Source: Temnothorax longispinosus (Eukaryota; Arthropoda; Insecta; Hymenoptera; Formicidae). Taken from it: a stretch of 64,000 nucleotides of DNA. Location: NCBI RefSeq assembly GCF_030848805.1, contig NC_092363.1, positions 23,623,828 through 23,687,827 on the forward strand. The letters run 5' to 3'. Positions 49,085 to 60,700 of the stretch are shown piece by piece. The notes under the pieces are model-generated. The model was not told where the DNA came from and searched no databases. It was given only the letters and a program-made list of their open reading frames with translations. The position numbers and the translations under genes are program-made. Each line of letters opens with the position of its first letter. Position 1 is the stretch's first letter.

Positions 49085-49320
49085 GCATTAATAGTGTCAA
49101 GAGACACTAGATCGGCTATGTCATTGGTCATTGTGTATGTTTAGGGAAAAGTTAGATATAATATAACGCTAATGCATTGATCTATGCATTATTCTATCGC
49201 CTTTAATAGTGTTAAGAGACACTAGGGCTATGTCATTGGTCATTGTGTATGTTTAGGGAAAAGTTTGATATAATATAACGCTAATGCATTGATCTATGTA
49301 TTATTCTATCGCCTTTAATA
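49085..49320. repeat. Tandem duplication, 115-bp unit, two copies
   Basis: A unit containing AGAGACACTAG, GTCATTGGTCATTGTGTATG and TAACGCTAATGCATTGATCT occurs twice in a row with few differences. It lies immediately upstream of the broken receptor exon. Confidence 0.85.
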
Positions 49321-49361
49321 ACGAGTTATATATTGGCTGGATATAGTCCAATTGTCAGTTT

Positions 49362-49850
49362 ATGGTAGAAATGACGATTGTGATGAACATGGTGACTACT
49401 ATAGAACAAGCTGTACATCCTCTGTTCTTGATCTTTCACATTCTCGGTTTCGGCATTTATACTCTGAAGAAACCTTATTTAAATATGAGCCTAAATTCAT
49501 CGTTTTTTGTGCTGCTGTAGCTAAACTGAAGAATTACCAAGTGGTTCTTGACAACATTTATGGCCAGTCTACAATGAGTCGTTAGTCAGATGTCGGAAGA
49601 GACTCGGAAAAAGTTATAAACGTATCGTAAGGCGATCGGAAGTCTGTAATCGGCAATCATAAGCGATTGGCCAAATGCCATCTCTTATGATCACCGATTA
49701 CAGGCCTCCGATTGCCTTACGATACGCTTATAACTATTTCTTCCGACATCTGACACGACTAACGACTCATTGTAGACTGGCCATTACTCTAATAAATATT
49801 CTAATGAACTTTCTCGTCCTCATTATTGTTAGATATTTAGCAAAAATATA
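49362..49850 (+). pseudogene. Gustatory receptor first-exon pseudogene
   Basis: The frame from ATG at 49362 to TAG at 49518-49520 encodes 52 aa with TIEQAVHPLFLIFHILGFG followed by KKPYLNMSL. This aligns with the start of the neighbouring receptor (SPISLAASFLGFGILRYPLNQP). The stop falls well short of the 92 codons in the neighbour's first exon. A 223-bp MITE interrupts at 49561. Beyond it a frame reads TLINILMNFLVLIIVRYLA, plausibly the next membrane segment. No downstream exons were found. A different frame at 49352-49585 is a shadow. Confidence 0.55.
49561..49783. mobile_element. 223-bp palindromic MITE, TTA duplication
   Basis: Ends TGGCCAGTCTACAATGAGTC and GACTCATTGTAGACTGGCCA, flanked by TTA at 49558-49560 and 49784-49786. 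Three-base TTA targets suggest a PIF/Harbinger-type origin. It sits inside the receptor pseudogene. Confidence 0.8.
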
Positions 49851-50356
49851 ATTGCCTAAAAATGTTTACATAAATATAATTTACAATAAATGTTGGATTG
49901 TACTTTGGCAAAATATCATCTAGAAAATACGGATGTTTATAAAAAAACTTGCTATTATATAGACAATACGTTGGAAGTTAGGCACTTCTAAAATATATCG
50001 AAAGTTGCACAGCTATTATATATAATATTAGGTTTAAAACTAAAAACAATTTTATTGTTATAAAGTTTATTAAAATAATGTAATATAATATTGTATATCA
50101 TACCATATAAATATACATAAAGCATGAACATAACCTCATTTCAATTTGCACTGGCTCTGTCCACCCGCCAGTCCACCGTCTCGAAAGACGGTGGAGCAAA
50201 AGTCGCACTCAGTGCAATTTTTTTGCACCAATTTTGCCAGCAGAACATTAAACACTGAAAATGTGAACTAATTTTCACAGTGGAACAATAAAATTGCACT
50301 CAGTGTGCACCAGTGCTGCACCAGTTTTCCCAGTGAAAAACGCTAGCGTCGCCGAA
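49851..50356. other. AT-rich spacer with a short GC hairpin
   Basis: Mostly AT-rich. At 50173-50194 CCACCGTCT and AGACGGTGG pair around CGAA, and GCACTCAGTG repeats nearby. Possibly part of an unidentified repeat. No gene seen. Confidence 0.45.
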
Positions 50357-50640
50357 GATACTACCCTCTGATGGTAACACAATCTGATAGTTCAGATATA
50401 CGTCTCGTAGAAGTGCGCAAGAAAATAGTCCAAAATTGCGACAAAAGTGCATAATATCTGTGATTGAACGAGTATTTACTGTACTATTGCAGCAGTCTGC
50501 TGTAAGAAGCTATCTGTGAAAATTTTAATTTATATATAAAACTGTCGCAATTCTTGCGCACTTTGTTTTCTTGCGCACTTCTTCGGGACGTATCTGAACT
50601 ATCAGATTATGTCATATCGTGTTACCAGAGTATATGATCC
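50357..50640. mobile_element. Inverted-repeat element, about 280 bp
   Basis: Left arm GGTAACACAATCTGATAGTT and right arm AACTATCAGATTATGTCAT...GTGTTACC pair imperfectly and continue through GTGCGCAAGAAAA/TTTTCTTGCGCAC. Boundaries are approximate. Confidence 0.6.
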
Positions 50641-50649
50641 TTTTCTGTT

Positions 50650-50690
50650 CTTTATTGATTATTCCTGCCGACGTTTCGATCCTGTAAAGA
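50650..50690 (-). mobile_element. Possible Penelope-like 3'-tail remnant
   Basis: Minus strand carries GATCGAAACGTCG then ATAATCAATAAAGA, the same order as at 17030-17105. Confidence 0.35.
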
Positions 50691-50991
50691 ATCGCGCTAT
50701 AAATATTTAACGCATGGTAAGTTTCGGAGAAAGGTAATTGAGACGTCCGAGTTTGATATACATTCATATACATTGATATACATTGATGTACATTTCATCA
50801 TCAGTGTAGATAAGTAGAGTTATAACAGAGAGAAACCTGAGAGAGGCCATCCCGGCGTTTTCCGTCAATTTTTGTGTGCCCGATTTTCCGACGCGCCGCC
50901 TGAGAAAGTGCGCCTCAACTACGTCGTTTCGCTCGGTAACCGCACATGGTTTGCGTCCGTGCTAATGGTTCGTGTCCGAACTAGCCAGTTA

Positions 50992-51171
50992 TGGCTCCTG
51001 CACACAGGACGCGGCAGCGCGACAATGCGGCAACGCGGCAACGCGGTGACCAATCACCATCTGCCTTTCCGTACTACTTTCAGAAGTAGAACGGAAAGGC
51101 AAGACGGTAATTGGTTACCGCGGTGCCGCGTTGCCACATTGCCGCTTGCCGCGTCCTGTGTCCAGGAGCCA
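50992..51171. mobile_element. 180-bp MITE nested in the left arm, TTA duplication
   Basis: Ends TGGCTCCTGCACACAGGACG and CGTCCTGTGTCCAGGAGCCA, flanked by TTA (50989-50991 and 51172-51174). The opposite arm of the host element reads straight through with a single TTA (complement near 52620-52632), giving an internal empty site. Confidence 0.85.
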
Positions 51172-51470
51172 TTAGTGGGGATATGCTGCGGCCGCGACGT
51201 CTATTAAGCAGACACAGCCAATTCAGCACAATCGAATAAAATTTATACAGAAATTTAGTGCTCTTTTGTTGCTAATTTGTTGCTCTATTCCCGATTTTTT
51301 AATTTTATTTTTAAATCCTGGAAACTACCCCCAAAGCTATTTCTCCTTAAAACATACTCTAAAATTGCAAATTAGTCAGATATTAATTAATTATGTTCAA
51401 GATTAGTTAATTACGTTTTACTGATTTTATTGCCAACCATTTGCATTAATTCCGATTTTGTTGCTCCACC

Positions 51471-52100
51471 CTTAATGCTTAAAAACCACCCTTAGCTTAT
51501 CCTACACCAGCACAACGCCTTAAAATTGTAAATTAAACAGATTTCCGAATTGATTATGCATCCCTGATTTTGTTGCTCGCTATTTTTAACAAATCCGATT
51601 TTGTTGCTTTACCCTTAATGCTTAAAAACCACCCTTAGCTTATCTTACACCAGCACAACACCTTAAAATTGTAAATTAAACAGATTTCGGAATTGATTAT
51701 ATGCATCCCTGATTTTGTTGCTTGCTATTTTTAACAAATCCGATTTTGTTGCTCCACCCTTAATGCTTAAAAACCACTCTTAGCTTATCCTACACCAGCA
51801 CAACGCCTTAAAATTGTAAATTAAACAGATTTCCGAATTGATTATGCATCCCTGATTTTGTTGCTCGCTATTTTTAACAAATCCGATTTTGTTGTTTCAG
51901 CCTTAATGCTTAAAAACCACCCTTAGCTTATCCTACACCAGCACAACACCTTAAAATTGTAAATTAAACAGATTTCCGAATTGATTATGCATCCCTGATT
52001 TTGTTGCTCGCTATTTTTAACAAATCCGATTTTGTTGCTCCACCCTTAATGCTTAAAAACCACCCCTAGCTTACTCTACACCAGCACAACGCCTTAAAGT
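51471..52100. repeat. 143-bp tandem repeat array, about 4.5 units
   Basis: CTTAATGCTTAAAAACCAC recurs at 51471, 51614, 51759, 51902 and 52045, a period of 143-145 bp. Each unit includes GATTTTGTTGCT twice. The array reverses orientation near 52110 and continues as two inverted units to about 52340. Confidence 0.9.
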
Positions 52101-53095
52101 CATAAATTGAACAAATTTACAATTTTAAGGTATTGTGCTGGTGTAGGATAAGCTAAGGGTGGTTTTTAAGCATTAAGGGTAGAGCAACAAAATCGGATTT
52201 GTTAAAAATAGCGAGCAACAAAATCAGGGATGCATAATCAATTCGGAAATCTGTTTAATTTACAATTTTAAGGCGTTGTGCTGGTGTAGGATAAGCTAAT
52301 TAAGGGTGGTTTTTAAGCATTAAGGGTGGAGCAACAAAATCGGAATTAATGCAAATGGTTGGCAATAAAATCAGTAAAACGTAATTAACTAATCTTGAAC
52401 ATAATTAATTAATATCTGACTAATTTGCAATTTTAGAGTATGTTTTTAAGGAGAAATAGCTTTGGGGGTAGTTTCCAGGATTTAAAAATAAAATTAAAAA
52501 ATCGGGAATAGAGCAACAAATTAGCAACAAAAGAGCACTAAATTTCTGTATAAATTTTATTCGATTGTGCTGAATTGGCTGTGTCAGCTTAATAGACGTC
52601 GCGGCCGCAGCATATCCCCACTAACTGGCTAGTTCGGACACGAACCATTAGCACGGACGCAAACCATGTGCGGTTACCGAGCGAAACGACGTAGTTGAGG
52701 CGCACTTTCTCAAGCGGCGCGTCGGAAAATCGGGCACACAAAAATTGACGGAAAACGCCGGGATGGCCTCTCTCAGGTTTCTCTCTGGTTATAATAAAGA
52801 TTATAAAGATCGAGACAAAGGCAAAAGAAGGGGGGGGGGTTATGAAAATAATTAATCCTAAATGAGGATTAGAATTAATAATTTTGAAAGAAATTTTGAA
52901 GAGGTAAAAATTTTATTTGCGGGACGTCACAGTATCAGACGATCATTGCGCTTGCACAGCTTTGACCCACGTGAGATATAAAAGGTGAGCGTTGGTGTGC
53001 GTTTTCAGCGTAATATCGAATGTCGCGGCTTTCGTACAGATGGCATTATTCGCGCTAACATCAGCGCCACACGGCACTATAGCGAGATAAAAAAA

Positions 53096-53219
53096 AACCT
53101 GTTCGTTTTTAGCTGAACTTCTTGCACGGTTCATCTTTTCCTCTTTTTCTTTTCACGTTGGAGAGAAAAGGAGAAAAAAAGAACTGTACAAGAAAGTTTA
53201 GCTAAAACAAACAGGCCTA
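53096..53219. mobile_element. MITE-like inverted repeat upstream of sqd
   Basis: Left AACCTGTTCGTTTTTAGCTG and right CTAAAACAAACAGGCCT pair imperfectly, with GAACTTCTTGCACGGTTC against GAACTGTACAAGAAAGTT inside. Confidence 0.6.
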
Positions 53220-53288
53220 AAGACGCATTTTGTGCTCATCGTTCATCATCATCGATGTGAAAATGTCGACAAAAAATGTCGTGCCATT

Positions 53289-53388
53289 TACCCCGATAGC
53301 ACCAATATCCTATAAATATTCATATAACGTCCATAGGCATTCTGGACATAATATGGACATCCATAGGATATTGTGTGCTGTCTGGGTA
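53289..53388. mobile_element. Short MITE-like inverted repeat
   Basis: Left TACCCCGATAGCACCAATAT and right ATATTGTGTGCTGTCTGGGTA pair imperfectly and extend through CCTAT/ATAGG. About 100 bp. Confidence 0.5.
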
Positions 53389-54716
53389 GCTACGTTTCGT
53401 CGATCACACCCAACGATGTATATTGCGATAATCTACTTCTCGTATCCCAAATATTATTTTATTGACTTTTGAAAAATAAACGGTCGCGTTTTGCAAGCGA
53501 AATTGAACGGGTTCTTGGCAGTCTCCCATTGGTCGATGGCCGAGAATAATGACACTCAATGATCTCATTGGTTACCTCTCCCTCCCGCCAGTCGCGTCGC
53601 ATGACCGAAATTTTCGATGCGTATGCCGCTAAATCCGTCTCGTCTTCCCTTTCTTCCGCTCCCCCCACTCCTTCCCGCCGATGACGCATTCTCTAGCCAT
53701 CGATCCGAACGTAATCAGGAACGTAAGAACTAGATTCATTTTAACCCTCATTTAACTGTTTGCTAAAAAATTTTTTTAACAAGTATAGATAGAGAGCAAA
53801 ATTATTTAAATACTTATATTATAATTTAATCTGATTCCATTAATAATAAATCGATTTTTTTAGACAAATTTCATTTAAAAAGGTTTTACTATTTAAATGT
53901 TAAAGAATCTTGAAAAACAAATTCAAAAATATTTTACTAATTAGACCTTTTTAAGAACTTTAATATTCAACAACTTTAAAACGTAACAATACGCACAAAA
54001 CGTAACAATAAAACGTAAAATTAACAAATGTTAGAACAATAATTCAAAATAGAAATTAAATCTATTAAAAAAAAGTTAAATGCGTATTGGTCGTCTTTCG
54101 TATGCGTCTTTAATTGGTCTTAATCTTCATCGTGTGCTACGTTCACAACAAATGATTTAATGATAAAGTTTAGCCAAAACAAAAGATGAATTCGAGCCAA
54201 ATGAAATTCCCAGGATGACGTTGTTGCTGTTTACATTCATGAATGAAACTCATTCAGCGAATGCTCAATGAAAACGCTCGCATTCCCATTCACGCAAGAA
54301 ATCGATCGAAGAATCTAAGTCGGACTTCGAATAAAAATATCATTTTACATCTAATCGCGAAATATCATCAGTACGAGGACATCACGCTCGTCATAAATCG
54401 CGTTTCGGCGCGATCAGCCACGCGATCATTTTCGCAGGGCGCCGAGGGGCACGTCAGACGGACCTGAGCGACGGCACGCGATTGGTCGACGGTAGTCGCA
54501 CGTCCCGAGATGCTTCGCGCGTAAATCGCGAGCCGGGAGGATCTCCGGGCTGCGCACGACGCCGCCACTTCCTTCTCCATTCGGCAGTCGAACGATACGG
54601 CGGCGTATCGGGCAATTGGCGATCGCTCGTGTGTATCGTGCTCGTAGTTGACCGGTGGTGTGCCGTGAGTCGCACCGTAACTACGCGGACAAACGTCGTC
54701 AGATAAAGCGAGCGCG

Positions 54717-57700
54717 ATGGCCGATCAGGAGAGCAAGGATTTCAGCGACGACATCGCAGAGCAGAACTTCGCGGAGCAGAATGGCGAGTCCGAGAACAAC
54801 GGCGAGAACAACGTCGCGGAGAACAATCAGGAGTCTCAGGAAGACAGGTAAACTCCCTCTTCCCCTCTCGGTCTTGCTTGTTCGCCCCGTGTGCCGCAGC
54901 TCGTCGATTGTCCCGGTTGCGCGATCGCTTCGTACATACTTCAGACGCGGTGTGGCCCCGGCGATCGCGCGAATCGGCGATAACTTCGCGACGGACGCGG
55001 CGACGAGTCGAGCGCGCGCGCGCGCAAGCACGCGTCTCACAAAATGGCGTAGGCGCGCGGTCCGCCGCGGAATGTAATCCGTTCGCATCGACGTGACGAC
55101 GAACGCCTACGTTTCGATGATACGGCCTCGTCGCTTCTACGTGGCGCGCCGCGCACGCGAACACCCATCTTTCGACGATTACCCGGTCGCGAATAGGATC
55201 TATTAACGAAAAAGACCGGCGGTAACAATGGCGGTTGTAAGAACGAGTGGAGACGCCGGCCGCGGGCCCGGAAAGGGCGCGCCCGAGGCATCGTGAGAGA
55301 GGAGATACTGAAGATAGAAACGGTTGGAAACTATGCAATAACGAACCGATGAACGTCGCGAATGATACGTAGCGTTTATGAAAGACCGGATTTTTCGCGC
55401 GCTTTACTGCCTGGGCGCGCTAACCACTTCCGTTACGAGCACGTGGAAACCTTTGTCCCTTGCGGGCGCGCAAGAATAAGTTACTTGCGGCGTAGCGTTG
55501 ATCAAACGAATCGAGAGACGCGACAGCGTCTCGAGCCAAGTATTTTTTTTTTTTGCAAAGTAATATATTAAAAGAAACAGTGCGCTAAAAAAGTATCCCG
55601 CCTTGCATTGCGATGGGCTTTACGCCAAAGTGTTGGTCGTCTGTCATTGTCTCGCGCTGCTCTTTTTCCTTCCCTCCTCTCCCCTTTTTTCAGCGTAACG
55701 GGATCTCGAGCTGGATGAATTTGAGCAGACATACTGTTTTTTCGATCCGGTCGCCATTAACGAGAGAATACAGGATAGCTATTAGTTGTGTAAATATTTT
55801 GCAATTATGCGCTCGCCTCCCCCCCCCCCAGTTTTTCTTTCTCTCGTCGCAGCGTTCCATTTATTAGATAGAGATTTTTACACCTATTTTCCTCATCAAT
55901 TTTTTTGTAAATTTTTATTTTGTCCTTTGTATCCCTACAGCCTTGGATTTTTGCGAATTTTTGCACAAATTCTTTTTTACAAAGAAGGGTAAGCATCAGT
56001 AGAGTATTTAAATTTCAAAGTTGTGTGGAATTTTTCAGGATATAAAAGTTCAGGAAGCGCGGACGTAATCTTCAAATTCTATGTTCATACGTAAATTGGA
56101 AAATAAAATTGAATAAAATATAATGAAAATATAAATATAATTAGTCTATTGTCTGGCTATGTGTAAGCATTCTGCATTTTTGCAGCTAGTATATCGTTAG
56201 TATCGTTGCTGAATATGAATTTGGAGATGTATCTCGTCCTATTCATATGCTAAAAATATGCTCAAGGGACATGAGTTTCACGTATGAAGTAACGGAAGTT
56301 TAAGGAACCAAACGCCGGCGTTCCTGTGTCTAACATATAATAATAATCGAAGGTTGGAATGAGATATTGCATGCTATATTACGCAAGAATAATTATTTAA
56401 GACAGTAATGTGTAAACGACGAACATAAAAGCGTCCATAAGCTTGTAAACTTTTTATATGTGCTGTTGTTGCGAGGTATACATTTTATCTGTTTTGAAAT
56501 TTTTCGTAATTTTGTGTATTAAACTCCTTGTTTTCTATCCCTATCTAGTTAATTATATAATTATAGTTCTGTAATCGATAAAAAGAAAATTGTGGATTCT
56601 GCAGTCGATCAGTTTTTGCGAACGCAACGTCACAAGCAAGTAATAAATAATCCGTAATAATATTTTTATAGAGCCTAAAAGTTTCGAGTACATTTTTTGG
56701 CCAGCGCCGAGTCTTCTATCCTCGTACGTTCGTTGCAGCTGAATTCTGGTAAAACAATGTCAATTGACTCACGATTGACGAAATATACGTACACTTACTA
56801 TGGGATCGACGTGTATCGAGAATCTTATGCAGTGATTTCCGAGTCCGAATTATTGCGAGAAGTCTTCGTCAAGTTCAAGTCCGTCACGTTCCGTCATGAC
56901 ACGAGCACTGGAACTCGAATTAATTTCGTCAGATCAATAAGTCTCGCACAGACACACTTGCCTCTCTGCTGGGTCACGCGGTAGAGTAATTTCCGATCCA
57001 AATGCTGTTTGGGCGTGACCAAAGCACAAAATCATAGGGACAATGCGAAAACCTCGAGTAGGTCGGAAACGCCATTAACCCCAGTTTATGTGGCTTGATC
57101 TACAGGTGATCAACAACGGTTTTCACATGGCGGACGGCTCGCAGGTGGAAAACGTGACCCGACCAGCAACTGATTACCGGCGAGTGACTGGTGCCAACGG
57201 TATTTATCACCAGCCATAAATAAAAAATAAAGAGTCGAATATAAATAAGTAAATCAATTATCGTGTTGACACTGCCAAAAACCAAGTCAGAGCCTGATCA
57301 AAAAACCGAGCTTGCAGCTCGTTGTTAGAGTGCAGAAAAAGAATGAAACGTATATATCTCAGAAGTTGAAACAATTCTTGCATTACATCGCAATTTGTCA
57401 ATGAGCGTTGTAAAAGAGAGAGACAGAGAAAAATGCAAAAGAGACAAGCATATATATGTATATAAAAACTACGTACATATAAATATAAATATAAATAAAT
57501 ATCCCATATTACATGAACATAAATATGTCGTTCGAAAGTATCAAGAGTCGTCTGTCATTAAATCGTAATGAATAAAAACAATCTTTTTAGCTTTTTGATA
57601 TAGAGTTGCAGTTTATCCTAGCATATGCCATATTCTTTGGGCCATTCTGCAGAGATCAGAGTACCACTTGGAAAAATTAAATTCTTGTTTCCCTTAGGAG

Positions 57701-60700
57701 CAGCTGTGATATGTCAACTGGAGTTGTAACTATTGCTCACGCAAACGTCGATGAATAGTACCTTGTTCTCTGGTTGCATTGATTTTTACATAATATATAT
57801 ATATTTTTTCCAAGTTTTCTTTTCAATCTTTTTTTTTACAATTGAACATTCGAATTAAGGTCTCTATGGTGAAAAGCAGTTCTTCTCATGGTTGTTTCTC
57901 ATAATTTTACACAACGTACAGATGCATATATCGTAAGCTATCTTTATCAACTCTCGTTTATTCTAGGAATGGTATTCTATAACTCTTGTAATTGCTTTGC
58001 ATTGTAATTATGTTTATCGTTGTAAGAAGACTTTTCTAAATTTCGACGATTTGGGCGATTTAATTAGCCGTAGATTAAACTTGTGCGTTTGTTTATCGTA
58101 GATATATATAATTATTCATAGTTTTACATATGTGCGATATTTAATTGAATATAAAATTTCCTGCCTATATAAATCTTTTCGATAGTCGATCCAGTGCCCT
58201 TTTGCGAATGACACTACAGGTCTTACGTTTTTTGCACATCGTCTGCATTCAATTTTTTCATACCTTAACACTGATTCCAGTCTTTCCAGGGGTTAAGTTG
58301 ACACTACCTTTCTTTTCTTTTCTTTTCTTTTTTTTTTCAATAATGAATGGAATTGTTTTTTTTTCCAAAAGTCAAATTTTCGCTTCGATCTTAAGCTCTC
58401 TATATTAATTAACACGTTCGAGAAATTCATCTAGTGATATAAATTCGTTCCGTTGCTTTGCAGGTCGGCCGGGGCTAACCAGGATTCTCTGAACGATAGG
58501 TATTTTTCAAACTTCATTATATTTTTCTTATTATCATTACTTTTTTTAGCATGTCGGTGTTAAGAGAGTGAAAGAAAAATTGCTCGCGACGATACGAGAG
58601 AGACGATGAAGTCTACTTAACCCTCAAGTTGCACATCCGAGTAGGGATCGATTTATGATTATTCCGTAACTTGTAAGAGTCACTTGCGAAAGAGGCCCAA
58701 ATACATTGCCATCACGCTATCTTCTACCGTTTTTATTGCAGATAACTTTTTTGCGCGCAGTTGCAGAGATTTGACAATTTGCCAACATCGCAAGCCCAAA
58801 TAACGATTCTATTTAGATGTTAAACCGTAAATTTCTTGCTGTAAACATTCGGTTTCGCAATACTGATTAAAGAGTTGAGATGAATATGACCTTCGTTCGC
58901 TTCTATTGGTTTTAATTTTCTATTTTTCTCTTTTTTCGCAGGAAATTATTCGTCGGTGGTTTAAGCTGGGAAACGACAGACAGTGAGTAATATATATATA
59001 TATATATATATATTTTTAATTATGTGATAGATTTTCTTCGCAGTTTCACTCAAATAATAGAATGTAACAAAGTGAAACATAAAATAAAAGAAATTAGCGA
59101 TGATGTTATTTCTTAGGACACCTTTGGATGACAATTGTCATGTGAAAAGAACTTTTTACTGAGCTAGATTAATTATTTATATAATTGTCTTTAAAATGAC
59201 TTAAATTATAACTTTTAAAAAATTCTTACAAAGATCACCTTGTGCATTTTTAGAGGAATTGCGAGAACATTTCAGCGCATATGGTGATATTGAAAGTATC
59301 AATGTCAAGACAGATCCAAATACAGGACGATCGAGAGGATTCGCCTTTATCGTCTTTGCTAAAGCCGAATCTCTCGACAAGGTAATTCAATTTTGTATTT
59401 TATTGTATTGTGTTTTATTTGATACAAAAAGATAGTACGATTTCTTATATTGTAATTAATTTTAATAATGTTGCTGTTTATCTTTTACACATATGGAATG
59501 ATGATATTATTGTCCAGTTCTGCTACTGAAAGCATGTGATGCAAAATTTTTTTTCTGACATTTTTATAACAAATTTTTTATATAAATTATTATTACGTCA
59601 AATGAATTAAAAGGGAAAATGATCTTCTAGATTATGGCTGCTGGTGATCATGTTATCAACAACAAAAAGGTTGATCCTAAGAAAGCGAAAGCCAGACATG
59701 GGAAAATATTTGTCGGCGGGCTTTCGACGGAACTTTCTGATGACGATATCAAGAATTTCTTTTCACAATTCGGAACCGTAAGTATTTTATCATTTCTGCA
59801 CACTTTAACTCAAATACCAACGGACAAGTATTCTTATTAATATGTGAAACACCTAAAAACCTTTCAGATTGTCGAAATGGAGATGCCGTTCGATAAAACC
59901 AAAAATCAGAGGAAAGGATTCTGCTTCATTACTTTTGAATCTGAACAAGTGGTTAATGAGCTATTGAAGACTTCGAAACAAACAATAAATGGTAAAGAGG
60001 TGAGTAAATAAACGTTTATAAAACTAAATGCCATTACGGAGCTTTTATAAAATATTACTTGCTTGTAAATTCTACCTTTTAATATTCCAAGTTATTAGCT
60101 CTAAAATATATGTACGATTTATTTTTGTTTAAGACGATAAAAAAAGCTAGTTAACAAAAGATAAATAAGATTAAAATTTTTAATTTAGATAGGTATCATT
60201 AATAGCGACGGTGGTATTTTAAATATTAAACAGGTTGACGTGAAGAAAGCAACGCCCAAACCCGACGGAATGATTGGTATGCGCGGTGGACCCGGCGGCC
60301 GCGGCGGTCGTGGCGGAAGGGGCGGTCGAGGTCGTGGATTCGGTCAAGGCGGATGGGGACAGGGTGGCTATGGCGGCGGTTACGGTGGCGGCTACGGCCA
60401 AGGAGGATACGGCGGTGGCTACGATGGATATGGATACGATTATTACGGTGGTGGTGGGTACGGAGGTTACGGCGGCGGCTACGACTACAGTGGATACGGT
60501 AATTTTATTGTCTATTACTAAAAGTCGATGACAGAATCGGTTTATGGTGCCGATTACTGTTAGAATTGTTTCCGCTTTTTTTCTCGTGTGTCTTATTTCT
60601 TTTCGACAAAAGAAGCGATGATCTAACAATAAATAATAATCCAACGGCAGATTATCCGTTGTTACCGTCCCAGTGTATTCGGCAGACGATTGTGAAAAAT

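Larger units (their letters stand above)
50826..52789. mobile_element. 1.96-kb foldback element with internal tandem repeats
   Basis: Ends CAGAGAGAAACCTGAGAGAG and CTCTCTCAGGTTTCTCTCTGG, each bordered by TTATAA. The arms (about 50826-51470 and 52100-52789) are nearly exact reverse complements, except that the left arm carries an extra 180-bp element (50992-51171). Between them lies a tandem array of 143-bp units. No transposase. The 111-aa frame at 50872 is arm sequence. This architecture of long terminal repeats built around tandem units resembles foldback elements. Confidence 0.85.
52790..54716 (+). promoter_or_regulatory. Upstream region of sqd with probable promoter
   Basis: The left part contains a G run (52831-52839) and two MITE-like elements (53096-53219, 53289-53388). 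Inverted CCAAT boxes (ATTGG) occur near 53527, 53568, 54086 and 54482. G+C and CpG rise from about 54360 to the sqd start, consistent with a broad CpG-type promoter and 5' UTR there. The transcription start cannot be fixed from sequence alone. Long frames at 54.4-55.3 kb are composition artefacts. Confidence 0.45.

Noticed and set aside
50872..51207. 111-aa frame in the foldback element
   Set aside because: It crosses the border of the nested MITE and lies in palindromic arm sequence; no transposase or other motif.
54398..55338. Several frames of 70-198 aa around the sqd first exon
   Set aside because: Shadows of CpG-rich promoter and leader sequence. Only the frame starting at 54717 joins to RRM exons.
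60219..60644. 141-aa minus-strand frame opposite the Squid Gly-rich exon
   Set aside because: Ala/Thr/Val-rich shadow of the Gly-rich coding strand.
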